Below are positions 35,784 to 47,134 of a stretch of 62,500 bases of DNA, in pieces. The DNA comes from Glandiceps talaboti (Eukaryota > Hemichordata > Enteropneusta > Spengelidae), in assembly GCF_964340395.1 (NCBI RefSeq), contig NC_135553.1, positions 24,729,449 to 24,791,948 of the forward strand, read 5' to 3'. A model generated the notes under the pieces. That model was given only the letters and a program-made list of their open reading frames with translations. It was not told where the DNA came from and made no database searches. Numbering within the stretch: position 1 is the stretch's first letter; each line of letters opens with the position of its first letter. A program made the position numbers and the translations under genes.

Positions 35784-35920
35784 CTGGAAATATAACAGAT
35801 AAATTTCATTGTAACTCATTTTGAGTTTTCATTTAGTTCAAACAAAAACACAATAGGGTGACAGCCATTGTTAGACAAATTTGGACATTATCATGAGTAA
35901 TGTACAGAAGTCTTATCTTG

Positions 35921-37401
35921 TTTGTATCACCTCTGCCATGTACTGATGAGTTCAAACAAATACATCCATACTTTCAAAATCTACATTGTAGTCATGTGCT
36001 GGACACAAAAAATATTACCAGATTTACACTGAATGCCTTCTGTAAGGGTAGAGTTTTCTGTTTCTACACATAATTACTGGAATGCAAAAATCTTGGCTAT
36101 AGTACATGATATACCTCTCAATTGGCCAAACATTTTTGATGGATTCACTGCATTATCTATCAGACTTGAGTATCAACTTTGAATATTTGTAATTACATCA
36201 AAATTCCAAACTTGGAAAACAAAAGTAGGAAGCTGCATAAAAAAATAGCACATATATATAATTATCTCTGGTATGTCACTCTGTCAGTGTGACTAACTTC
36301 TATGTACTATGGTGAATTAGGACATTGGGGGTTAGGAGGCACGGCTGCAAATTCTAATGAATGAATGAACCTGACAGTAACTTAGAAGGCCTTCTACTCG
36401 TACTAGCCATGCATGGAACAAATGATTGATATCTCAGTCTGACGTGCTGTTTCCACATGTCTGAAATCTAACATGAAATCTCTTAAGACAGGGATAACTT
36501 TTTATCATCATTGATATCAAACTTATATATATGTGTCAATTTTGGGCAAACAATTCAAGTCCGGTGACACAGTCCACTCAGCTCAACCAGCAGCACCATG
36601 TACGAGTACTCGAGTGGGGCACGTGGCGTGGCCTTTCAAAAAAATTGACCTATTTCTATTGCCACTCATCAAAGTCTTCTGGAGGCTTTACACACTCACA
36701 AACCTTTAAATGTTCCTGTGGCACTACAAAATGTTCTTCAGGGTGGAAATACGAAAGTTTTTTCTGCGATATTTCAAGCAAAAGCCCTTGTCAAAACTCA
36801 CGATCGGCAACTCCGTCTGCACTTTACTCATCCTGCTTCGCTCCACCCGAACATGTGCTCAGTTACAAGGACCTCTGGGTATCCGAATACTTCCGGTGTG
36901 CCATATCGAGACAGTTTTCATGTAAAATAAACCCATTTTGATTATAGCCACTAACGTTTTACAAATACCTCAAACTATTTAAAGAAAGACCATAAAACCG
37001 ACAATTTAGGTGATAAATTCCCATGCATAGGTTTCATCTAAGAACTCGGGGTCAAAGGTCATTCAAACTTGTGAGGAAAAACTTGGCCAACTTTTCGAAC
37101 TTTATATTTCGCATATACAATCGCAGTATAATCATTATAAGTATACGCTGTAGGATTCAATAAATTCTCTCGTTATCATCACTTTTTAGTGTCAACAACA
37201 GTCGGGTTATGTACCGGAGAGTCATAGGTGCACGCACAGGCTAGGCAGTCGAATCACAGAATCAATCTGTGTGATTTTTTTTAATGTGTACAGTGTAGCT
37301 TATTGATGCGAGTGCATGTGGGTGCACGCGTTTAGCTCAAGACAAGGAAGACTCCGTATACAAACAGGACTAGGAGACGGGAGGGACGGCTTACGCAAGC
37401 A
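35921..37401. other. Unassigned DNA after the tandem duplication
   Basis: No supported gene. Around 36600-36940 base composition rises and several frames are open on both strands. On the minus strand MSKVQTELPIVSFDKG and, in another frame, VVPQEHLKVCECVKPPEDFD look protein-like but cannot be joined without a frame change. Confidence 0.35.
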
Positions 37402-37610
37402 GGACTAGGGTCTAGCTGCAATAATTGTAGCGTTTTGCTGCGATTTTGAGTTTTTTTTTTATCTGTTTTGGTGACTTTTTAAGTTTTGGTGTTTAACCCG
37501 TAGGTGCGGGTTAAACACCAAAACTTAACAAGTCGCCAAAACTGACAGACAAAAAACCCTCAAAATCGCAGCAAAAACTTGAGCTACAATTATTGCAGTT
37601 AGACTAGGGT
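37402..37610. mobile_element. Foldback MITE with apparent target-site duplication
   Basis: Arms from about 37412 (tagctgcaataattgtagc) and to about 37601 (gctacaattattgcagtta) are near-complete inverted copies meeting at gtttaacccgtaggtgcggg. Direct repeats of gactagggtc flank both sides, consistent with a 9-10 bp target duplication as made by Mutator-type elements. Confidence 0.75.
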
Positions 37611-37962
37611 CATGACAGTCGTAAACTCGTAGCCCATGGTCTCAGCTCAGTAGCTCCTAGCTAGATCTGACAATTCCATACATCTGTGGCCCTCTATATC
37701 ATTGTATATCATACGGCCCAATTGGTCAATATACTTACAACGTTGTTTTCATCATGATCTATGCACGTTGAATATAAGAATTTACTTCTATCATTCATTG
37801 GAACAATTTTATTGGACATAGGCCTCACATTCTCCTCTCTGACAAAAAGAAAGTTTTTCAGACTCTTTAATTTCAAAGGGCTAAGTGATTTTTACGACGA
37901 TGGGATAAGGCCTAGGTGTAGACAAACGTAATTTTTTGTAAAGTTATCCGACTAGTCTATAA

Positions 37963-38075
37963 CTAGTCTAGTTCCAGCGCAGGGGGACAGTATTACGTAT
38001 TAAATACTTCATGGGATTAAGATGAAAGTATTTTAATACGTAATACTGTCCCTGTCTGGAACTAGACTAGACTAT
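37963..38075. repeat. Foldback element around aatacgtaatactgtcc
   Basis: aactagtctagttccag and ggacagtattacgtatta are mirrored, inverted, by taatacgtaatactgtcc and ctggaactagactag. Non-coding. Confidence 0.65.
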
Positions 38076-40978
38076 ATTAAACTAACACCACTTGTAAGAC
38101 TTGGGGTGGGCTTCATTTAGAAAAAGGTTGAATGCGTGGAATAAGTCATGGAGTCCATAATTATTATTGTTTTCCGATGAAATGATTTAAAATAGACAAA
38201 AAACTCCAAAAACTTACTATAACTGACGATGCACTGAATTAATTATTTTTTTTACAATGTATGGTTTAATTTAAAACCAAACGCAGCAGGGTGAACGAAA
38301 GTTATTTGGAAGACAGGTGGTAGTTAAAAAATCCAATGTTATGCATGGTGCCTGGACGTACTCAACTCTCCGGCTTTTTTTTCATTCTTTGAATAAAACA
38401 TTTTAAAAAGTACATCTGCGTTCTTTTGAATGTGTGAAATAATCATGAACCCGACTAGGTGATTGCCAAAACAGTCCGGTGAACGCTCAGAGCCCTTGGG
38501 AGACTACTAGTAACTGGGAAAAATAAAAATAAAAGTTGAGAAACAAAACTGAAAAACAAACTCAAACATTCGAAGAATGTTTCTTACAAAAATATTGCCA
38601 AGTGACTGGTGCCAGTACCAGTACGGTAAACACAGTAAAGAGATCTGCAATGTTGTTAAAACAATAAAAGAAAAATATAATATTTATGATGAACTTGCGG
38701 CCCTGAAAAGAACATATAATATCCCATAATAGTATTGACAGGTTTACACATATGTATTTTTACTACCATCGACGTTCCTGAGGTATTAAAGTGTCACTTT
38801 TGCCCCAAAAGAACCCCATTTGTTCGGTTTGACCGAATATATGCTACAAATCTCATAGTTACTATATATAGCAATGATTAGACATGTTTCAGTATAAGCA
38901 GATTACCATAATATGTCTAAGTCTACTTCACATACCACAAAGATATCGCATGTTTCTTTCATATCTGGCTCATACCCCTTTAACTTACAAATGATAGCAA
39001 CGAAGATATACTCCAGGAAATACAACCACTTTTAATAATACATCTTAGATCTTCTTCACTATTTATGTTGACTACAACACACGTCACACACAGCACGATT
39101 TTAAAGAAGTGTACATTGTTTTTTTTCATTTAGTTTTTATTCAGAGATTTCATTTTTGCATACATTCAGAGTAGATCCGACAATCGTTAAATAATACACA
39201 CGACTATCGTGAATTGATAAAAGGATGATAAATCGAAACGATACCGTAGTATACAGTAACTAATATAATACACATGGTACGTTTGTTCGTCGCAGCATAT
39301 TTTTCCAGTCTCTCATTGACACCGTTCAAAATTAATTCCCACATCTGTGGTTCTGCCCTCATATCTGGATGGCTTTCATTTCGGAATTTGTATGATTGTA
39401 TCAAATATTGATTCTTAATTTAACAGACATTGGGAAACGGATTGACGAATGCACCTAGGGATAAAGAATGCGAATGGTTGACCACAAAATTTACACATTT
39501 CTCAGTTTTTACATTCATAATTTGGGTGAATGATCAAGTCTTCCAATTTTTCTCACTGTCATTAACCCGGGGGTTATTAGTCATTGCAAGGTGTATGCAT
39601 GCCGTGATGTCATTGACGTGTACGGTGATTGGGCAAGACTTCGACATATATATGATTACGCTAGAATGGTGAACACAATTTCAACCACCATACTATAGCG
39701 TTTTCAATCGCACTACATCACAGCATTGGTATAATCGGTTTATCTGGATTTATACTTACAAAAAACAAGTCCCCTCTCTCTCAAAATGTAATTTATGAGA
39801 CGACAGGAACGATAGTCTGCGTACTTCGACTCCTCAATCGACAAAAGGGGCAATCAACTTGCAAAAATTGCGCAACAAAACGGCGAGCAGAGTTAGGGAA
39901 GTTTAGACTTTATCTGCTAATGCATACATTCTATACTAGAATTGAAAATCAATAGAGATTGCATCCTTAGCGTTCCAGCATTCTAAGACTCCGTACCATT
40001 GATTAGCTAGTAGGGTGTATTATCAACTCCAATCCCAATCCTTTCGGTTTGGACTACAGATCAATTCAACATTGACATTTAAATTGCCCTCCGTCTAATC
40101 CTCTTTTGTTTATTCGTTTACTTTTATCACTCTTCATTAAAAATTCATATTGGACAGTCCATTTCTCATTTCTGGGGATATTATATAGAAATAAATACAA
40201 AGTTTTACCAACAAAAATTCGCATGTGTTTAATATATCATAACATGTGTAGACCGTGTGTACTACAGTACTCATATAGCCTTGCAGAGCATACAAAAAGT
40301 TGCCGAAAATGTCTTACAAAGTGGAAAAACAAATTATTCACCCGCTTAATACTCCCCTAGATTATGCGATACAAAGTGGAACGTTCCATGATAATAGTGA
40401 ATCAACAGTTTTGAATTATAGGACTCGATGAGGTCTGTTACGATTGCAATATGAGGACAAACTAAAATTTTCGGATATAGATATTTCTTGTCACAGTTGC
40501 GTTTCTCAGAAAATTGACTTCCACCAACATCTGGTAAGTGTGTGTATTCTTCTTCCAAGTAACGTTTTAATCTCCAGACGATCTTTAGGAGTGATTATTT
40601 CCATTTGTCATGGAGATGTTTGTGGTTAAGAACCTTTCGTGAGCAACACGGAGAGCGCATTTACGACTTAAAATCGTGTTTTCGTACTGAAAACCTGGCA
40701 ACTTTTGTCTGTGGGTGTTCACTGCGTCCATAAAAAGAATTGTGGTTTTACTTTAAATGATGTTTTCATCATTGAGTGCATTATTTTGATCGCAATTTGC
40801 AATTAATTTAATGTCAACAGGAGTTAAATACACAGCATCACTATTTCTATTGATCATCTTTCAAATTTAAACAGCCACATATTGATTTTTGACCAACAAC
40901 ATTCTACTTTTTTTCACTTTTGCGGTCTTATTTTTTTAATGTTTCTTGTTGATGACACCTTAATTTTGATGTTACTAG
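38076..40978. other. DNA upstream of Kir copy A
   Basis: Probably promoter and/or 5'UTR intron of Kir A. A minus-strand open stretch at 39204-39420 reads RNESHPDMRAEPQMWELIL then NGVNERLEKYAATNKRTM, which has ordinary protein composition but is unrecognised. Nothing else seen. Confidence 0.35.
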
Positions 40979-41121
40979 GTGTGAAACGGGGAAGTTACGG
41001 CTCAGATGTTATATCACGTCATAAACTTATCAAAAGTTGGAGTTGCAGAAGAGTGAAGATAAGAAGAGAGTATCGATCAGTTGGTGTTGAGTAACGGCCA
41101 TAACGGCTATTACAAGAAGAC
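40979..41121 (+). other. Probable 5'UTR exon part of Kir copy A
   Basis: An acceptor-like tgttactag ends at 40978. The following 143 nt contain an in-frame TAA before the ATG, so they are non-coding. Copy B has the same layout, with an acceptor 154 nt before its ATG. Confidence 0.45.
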
Positions 41122-42423
41122 ATGTCTGACGGTCTAGATTCCAGTTTCGTTAGTGAAACACCTTGCAATCATTGTGACCTCAAAGAACTAGTAACAACCA
41201 CGTCAATGAGTACATCAACACCCGCAGGAACACCCAACCATCATCTCCCAATCCCAAGCAGCAGTAATATGAACAATAAGAAATATATGCCTAATAAATC
41301 AAAACAGAGAAGACTCATGGAAAAGAACGGCAAATGTAAATTGTCATATGCTACAAATGCTGACCGAAAGAAAAGACGTTTTGCAGCAGATTTATTCACT
41401 ACATCTGTGGACATGCCATGGAGGTACAATATTCTGATGGTAGCTGCCTGCTATACATTAAGTTGGTTGTTCTTTGGATTTATATATTGGCTGATTGCTT
41501 ACTGTAGAGGAGACTTTAATCACCTTGATGATGAGGAGTGGCAACCTTGTTTTAGAAACTTTAAAGATTTCAATTCTGCTTTCCTGTACTCTATGGAAAC
41601 ACAAACAACTATTGGCTATGGTTTCCGTTCACCAACAGAAAAATGCCAAGAGGCAATGATCATGGTCCTTGTGCAGATCATCTGGGCCAATTTTGTGGAA
41701 GCATTTGTTATTAGTAGTTTCCTTGCCAAAATATCACGGCCTAAACTCAGAGCAAGCACACTCATGTTCAGTGAAATGGGAATCATATCAGAGAGAGAAG
41801 GCAACTTGTGTTTCATGATAAGGATGGCTGATCTGCGGCACAGTCCAATTGTTGAAGGTCACATGAGATTGATGTTGGTCAAGCATCATGTCACAGCTGA
41901 GGGTGAAGTGATGCCCATGAAAACATATGACATAGACATTGGACATAGCATTGGATTGGACAGAATGTTCCTTGTCTGGCCTTGTGTCATAACCCATGTT
42001 ATTGATAGCAAAAGTCCTTTGTACAAAGTATCGAAAGAAATCATGGAAACAGTGAACTTTGAGATCATGGTGATATTTGAAGGTATTGTTGAGGCTACTG
42101 GCACAACAACACAGGCACGGACATCTTATCTGAATGATGAAATTTTGTGGGGTCATCGCTTTGAAGAAGTCATATGCTTTGACCATGAGCATTCAAGAGT
42201 GGACATGTCAAAATTCCACAAGACATACTCAGTGTACACACCGACATGCAGTGCCAAAGAGCTGTATGAAAGTCGGGGATATACTAATTTTAACCCTCAG
42301 GCTGGTGATGATGATGATGATGATGAAAGCTTTAGTACTGTTCAGGGTACAAGGCGACGTGTTTCACAGTCAGATCCGATTACATGGCACACTTCAAGAC
42401 TTCACATGGAATCAAGGATTTGA
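41122..42423 (+). CDS. KCNJ: Inward-rectifier K+ channel (Kir), copy A
   Basis: A 433-aa single-exon coding region for a Kir subunit of a tetrameric plasma-membrane K+ channel. In order: disordered Ser/Thr-rich N-terminus; slide helix (LFTTSVDMPWR); M1 at about 103-127; extracellular C143 and C175, the conserved disulfide pair; filter TIGYGFR at 163-169; M2 with Glu193 at the rectification site (Asp172 of Kir2.1); the PIP2-contact stretch AKISRPKLRASTLMFS; then the cytoplasmic domain. Asp237 in MADLRH sits where GIRK2 Asp228 binds Na+. The usual FLVSP reads FLVWP. The tail has a PKA-type RRRVS and ends ESRI, a class I PDZ ligand much like the Kir2.1 end. An in-frame TAA precedes the ATG. A donor gtaagt lies 15 nt after the stop. 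Strong inward rectification is inferred; the subfamily is unresolved between Kir2 and Kir3. Confidence 0.96.
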   Translation: MSDGLDSSFVSETPCNHCDLKELVTTTSMSTSTPAGTPNHHLPIPSSSNMNNKKYMPNKSKQRRLMEKNGKCKLSYATNADRKKRRFAADLFTTSVDMPWRYNILMVAACYTLSWLFFGFIYWLIAYCRGDFNHLDDEEWQPCFRNFKDFNSAFLYSMETQTTIGYGFRSPTEKCQEAMIMVLVQIIWANFVEAFVISSFLAKISRPKLRASTLMFSEMGIISEREGNLCFMIRMADLRHSPIVEGHMRLMLVKHHVTAEGEVMPMKTYDIDIGHSIGLDRMFLVWPCVITHVIDSKSPLYKVSKEIMETVNFEIMVIFEGIVEATGTTTQARTSYLNDEILWGHRFEEVICFDHEHSRVDMSKFHKTYSVYTPTCSAKELYESRGYTNFNPQAGDDDDDDESFSTVQGTRRRVSQSDPITWHTSRLHMESRI

Positions 42424-42438
42424 AGATACATAACAAGG
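42424..42438 (+). other. Kir A 3'UTR before a 3'UTR intron donor
   Basis: Fifteen bases follow the stop codon, then a consensus donor gtaagt at 42439. A matching acceptor (ttctttttttcag) ends at 49441, so a ~7 kb intron would lie wholly inside the 3'UTR. Confidence 0.6.
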
Positions 42439-44444
42439 GTAAGTTGTCAAAAACCAACACATCCATTCCATACTGAATGTTCCAAATACCAATCTCATGT
42501 AAGTTATTAAAGTATAGGAAATACAAAAAGGTATGTTAGTTGTATTTCATACTATGGCTCCCAATGTGGTGATCACTTGATGGTGTTCAATATACAACTG
42601 TATCCTCAGCTCTTAATTTTATATTTACATTTCAGAATATGGTATTAGTAAATGAAGACATCAAAATATAGTTACTTTCTTTAAGCAACAACTACTCGTC
42701 TTTATTGAGGTTTGCTTTTGTTAGTAAATCTTAGACTTTTATCTCCTAAAATTTTTACATCCAAGGTTGCTTTAGCATTCATCACTTTGAAAAAGTACTA
42801 CTTTCCACAACTTTCTCCAATTTTGATAGTGATACAGTAAGGCAAAGTTTAAATGAGCAACAGCCAGAATAAATGAGTGGATGTTCAGTGGTACATGACA
42901 GGTCAAATCATGGGGGGGGGGGGGGGGGGGGGGCGACACACCAAATGGAACTAATCTCTGACAGCAAAGTCAGTCAGTCATACTTTTTACAAGTTAATTA
43001 ACAAATGTAAAGCAAACACAGAAAGTAGATTTATTTAACTTTTTATTGAACAAATAGATTTGCAGTAGATTGAAGAGAAAATGACTTCCTTTACAGATAA
43101 TAAGTTAGATAAACAGCTCTGACAATAGCACTGCAATTATACTGTTAGCTTTTAGTAAACATTAAATGTACACAAACAGAAGGCTGCCTTTGTCAATTCA
43201 AATTACTCACTACTGTTTCAATACCAATAAGTAGTGTGAAGAATTTACATTTCAATCAGACCACTGGCTGCTATATTGTACATTAAGCACAGCTGGGTGT
43301 ACCAAAATTTGAACCCTTACACATATATATGGTATAACTGCCATGGATGCTACCAACAAAGTCTATATTTTTTGCATGTAATTAGCTTGTCCCATGAGCA
43401 CTGAAACTGACTTTTCTTTTATTTTTTTTCTATATGTTATATTTGGAGGTGAATGTCAAGTCCACATAAATGCTCATAGACAGGAAATTTCATTATGGAT
43501 GAGTACATAAATGAATGTTTTTATGGTTTTTTGGGGTTTTTATTTTTTTTTTTACAAATCATACATATTTCAATTTCAGTAACTTTATCTACTGCAAATC
43601 ATATTTGTTTTGACTGAAATTTTATACCAAACACATTACATTTCCTCCCATAATTCTTCAACTTCTTGTTTCACTAAAATCTAATTTCTAGAATTATTTC
43701 ATATTCAAATAGAAATGGCATAATATCATGGTTGTGAAAATTGTCAGAACATTGAGCATTTATAGAATTATGTAGTGAAGTGTAAATAATGTTTGCCTTG
43801 ATATTAGTAGATGGTAAACAAAGCCGTACACATCAATGGAGGCATCACATAGAACAATTACACAGAAACACATGTATTAGAAAAAAAATCAATTTATAAT
43901 ATTATATTTCTTCTTTGGTAAATTTTGAAAACACTACATAACTAATACTAGAAAATATGAAAACTTGTCGTATGCCATAATATAATATCTTAATCCCCTG
44001 CCCCATATCCTCAAAATCCAGGTATAAACAATCCCATGGGATCACATTAAATATATGTATATGTTATTTGCTAAATACTGTTCCACATCTTGCTGCAAGA
44101 GGTTATTTTCCTGGTAATAACAACGAGCTGTTATACCAGAAAAATGAGTTTGAGTCATGTGTGGCCTGTTAAGTACTGTGTTAAATCTAAAATGGGTTGT
44201 AACTAAGTGGTTAGCAATCTACATAATCTACAAATAAAAACTATTTACTTCATCACCCTACAAAACATTAAAGCTAAATTGTAACTTTAGTACCTCGTAA
44301 AATGGTACTGTTACTATGAAGGCCACTACCCTCAGTAGGTGAGGTCAACTAATTCTACTCCAGGGAGATGAATCCACAGGTCATTAGACAATATCAAGCT
44401 GCAAATACAAGGAAAAAACAGTGTGATAAGGTCAAATAAAAAAA

Positions 44445-44728
44445 GTTGTTTGGTTCCAGTTACCCGACCCCACCTAGTTTTTCATGCCAACCCTAAAGAT
44501 TTTTTATAAATATTCAAGAAAAATAATAATAAAATCACGAAAATCGTGAAGAAATAGTGGTGTGGTAAAAAAGACAATATAAAACTATCTGACATATGAT
44601 CTGATAGGAAGAAATAAACAACACAGAGACCATTTGGAAAACAATGGAAAACCTGAACTAGACACTCACACATGAAAAAATATATATATAATAAAATAAA
44701 AAAATAAATCTACCTACCCCACCTATTT
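44445..44728 (-). repeat. Dispersed repeat (AGGTGGGGT family), minus copy
   Basis: Reverse complement of 26786-27090: begins gttgtttggttccagttacc and ends tctacctaccccacct. Class unknown. Confidence 0.6.
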
Positions 44729-45133
44729 CAGAATTGGATGTAATCAGAACCTCACAATATTTTTTTTACGCCTAATTAATAAAATGACTAAACTAATCAA
44801 GTATAAATAGTGTTTTGAATGACAAACTATTTTGAAAAACCCGGGATGGGAATAATTAAGACAAGAAAACCACTTCCAAGAAATGGTCTGACTGAGTAGA
44901 AATTTCATTTGATACACATCAGTTGTAGTTGGAGTATCACATATCACATCAATGTCACATATACCAAGGAAATATACCAATGGTTCAGTCGTCATGGATA
45001 TAGTTTGGTATAAATAAATGTTCATTTAAACAGAAATATTCATTGTGGTCCATGTTGCTGGCACTTCTGTTAATTATTCACTGAAAAGGTTTGTAACGAG
45101 TAGTACAGAAGTGTACTCTACACATCTAACCAC

Positions 45134-45491
45134 AGGAACCATGTTACAAATAAACAAACAAACAAACAAACAAACAAACAAACAAACAAACAAACAAACA
45201 GGTATGCATGGGTAAATGAAATATCATTTACAACTCATGGATAAACATGAATATATGTACATATCAGTGGGCCTGTATACTGTTGAAATAATATACTATA
45301 CGTTTATATATAATTCTATACGATAAACATATAATATATTATTTCAATAGTATACAGGCCAGTATAGACATATACACATCTTTATCCATGAGTTTAAAAT
45401 GATATTTCATTTATCCATGCATACCTGTTTGTTTGTTTGTTTGTTTGTTTATTTATTTATCTATTTATTTGTTTGTTGGTAACATGGTTCC
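45134..45491. mobile_element. Large palindrome (~355 bp) with (AAAC)n arms
   Basis: Tips aggaaccatgttac and gtaacatggttcc. The arms include aaacaaac repeats against gtttgttt repeats, then aggtatgcatgggtaaatga and its complement, and gcctgtatact. The centre is near 45315. In the 3'UTR intron of Kir A. Confidence 0.75.
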
Positions 45492-45614
45492 ATACTCCCT
45501 GTAATCTAACGTTCATTTGATGATCTCCAAAATAGCTCTACCTGCAGCATGGTTGAAATATGCATTGCCATCATACTGTTATATTGTGTACTTAATTCAA
45601 CTTGTGTACTAGTC

Positions 45615-45990
45615 CTTTGATCTCCATTTAGAGGTTACTATAGTATCCCGTTGATCCCCATTTAGGATCACTTTACAGTATTCCTTTGATCTCCATTTAG
45701 AGGTTACTTTACAGTATTCCTTTGATCCCCATTTAGGAGTTACTTTACAGTATTCCTTCGATCTCCATTTAATGTTACTTTACAGTATTCCTTTGATCTC
45801 CATTTAATGTTACTTTACAGTATTCCTTCGATCTCCATTTAAGGTTACTTTACAGTATTCCTTTGATCTCCATTTAATGTTACTTTACAGTATTCCTTCG
45901 ATCTCCATTTAATGTTACTTTACAGTATTCATTTGATCTCCATTTAAGGTTACTTCACAGTATTCCTTTGATCTCCATTTAATGTTACTT
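45615..45990 (+). repeat. ~34-bp minisatellite in the Kir A 3'UTR intron
   Basis: Roughly eleven copies of ttactttacagtattccttt followed by gatctccatttaatg, with c/t variants alternating between units. Confidence 0.9.
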
Positions 45991-46689
45991 AAGGACATCA
46001 GATCCTCATACTAAATAGCTCAGTGTGAGATATTGCAGCAACATTGTCCTGAATTGTGTGAACTTTGACCTCTTAGTTTCAAGAACTCTGAGAAGTATGA
46101 AAACAGTTTCTTGTACTTACTTCATCACGAATCCCTCCTATCATATTACCATATTATCATATTTGAATACAAATATTTAGTGAAAGTCGATTTCTCTTAA
46201 ATAACTTAATCAAGTGAACTATCAGCCAATCAGAAAGCATTTAGCCAATAACGAGGTCACTAGCTGATACTCCATTCATCATATAGTACATTCAGTATCA
46301 TTCATATATGATCCTTGATAGTACTTTCCCTTCTTTACTTTGTTGTTTGATCTATCAGTATTCATATCCAAAGAAATGTTATAAAACTTTGAAATTTGAG
46401 TCAGTATTTGAATACAGAAGTTGAATAGATATTACACAATTTGTCCACTTTCACATGATATTTGGTAGGGCCATAAACATCCAATACTATTTTCATGTGA
46501 AATCAGTCTAAGATATATCTATGTTCACATTAAATCTCATCCATCAAAACTCATGTAAACAATATTTAATCAAGAAAATTATTTTACTTATATACTTATA
46601 ACATTCGCCTATATCATTGTAGTGTTTTTTGATATTTTTGTTACACTTATATACCCAAATAGAATTATCAATTTTCTGTATGGTTGTAA

Positions 46690-46768
46690 TCTCATCTCAT
46701 CTCATCTCATCTCATCTCATCTCATCTTATCTTATCTTATCTTATCCTATCTCATCTCATCTTATTAC
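46690..46768 (+). repeat. (CTCAT)n microsatellite
   Basis: Pentanucleotide tctca/tctta repeats, about 15 units. Confidence 0.9.
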
Positions 46769-46936
46769 CAAATATAATATTGTGCAAAGTAATTTGATGG
46801 ATAGCGTGTCAGACAGACTGTTGTACATGCCATTCTACTATACATCAGTACAGACTTGGATGCCATTGTGCATATGTTACTTAAAAGAGACAATTTGTTT
46901 GATGGTCTGAGTTAGATATACACGTACGGTTGTTGT

Positions 46937-47134
46937 ATGCAGACACAACAATTACTTGTCATAAGTTTCAACTTTAAGTTTACCAGAACCACTTCAAGAA
47001 AGTATCCAAGATCACACTTTGGATCAAGAATATGGAATGATCTCTGGTATTTAATAATAGGTTATAACAATAGTACAGTAAGTCCTAGTGCTATCCATGC
47101 ATCAATCTCAACATATTTCTTTATGTCTAGCTGA
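46937..47134 (+). pseudogene. Possible LINE reverse-transcriptase C-terminal remnant
   Basis: A short frame reads FKFTRTTSRKYPRSHFGSRI then WNDLWYL. This resembles the common LINE ending in which an Arg-rich stretch precedes a phenylalanine and an I/LWN motif. No upstream RT domain was seen. Weak call from pattern only. Confidence 0.3.

Larger units (their letters stand above)
31879..35920. repeat. Tandem segmental duplication, copy B (~4.0 kb)
   Basis: Starts gaagtttttcacaataag as in copy A, is interrupted by an ~844-bp insertion (31901-32744), then resumes gaactaatacaatagac. It lacks ~0.9 kb of A between 29850 and 31340, including one CHD exon relic and a transposable element. Confidence 0.85.

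Noticed and set aside
41241-42192. Minus-strand ORFs overlapping Kir A
   Set aside because: Shadows of the channel coding frame, with no independent signals.
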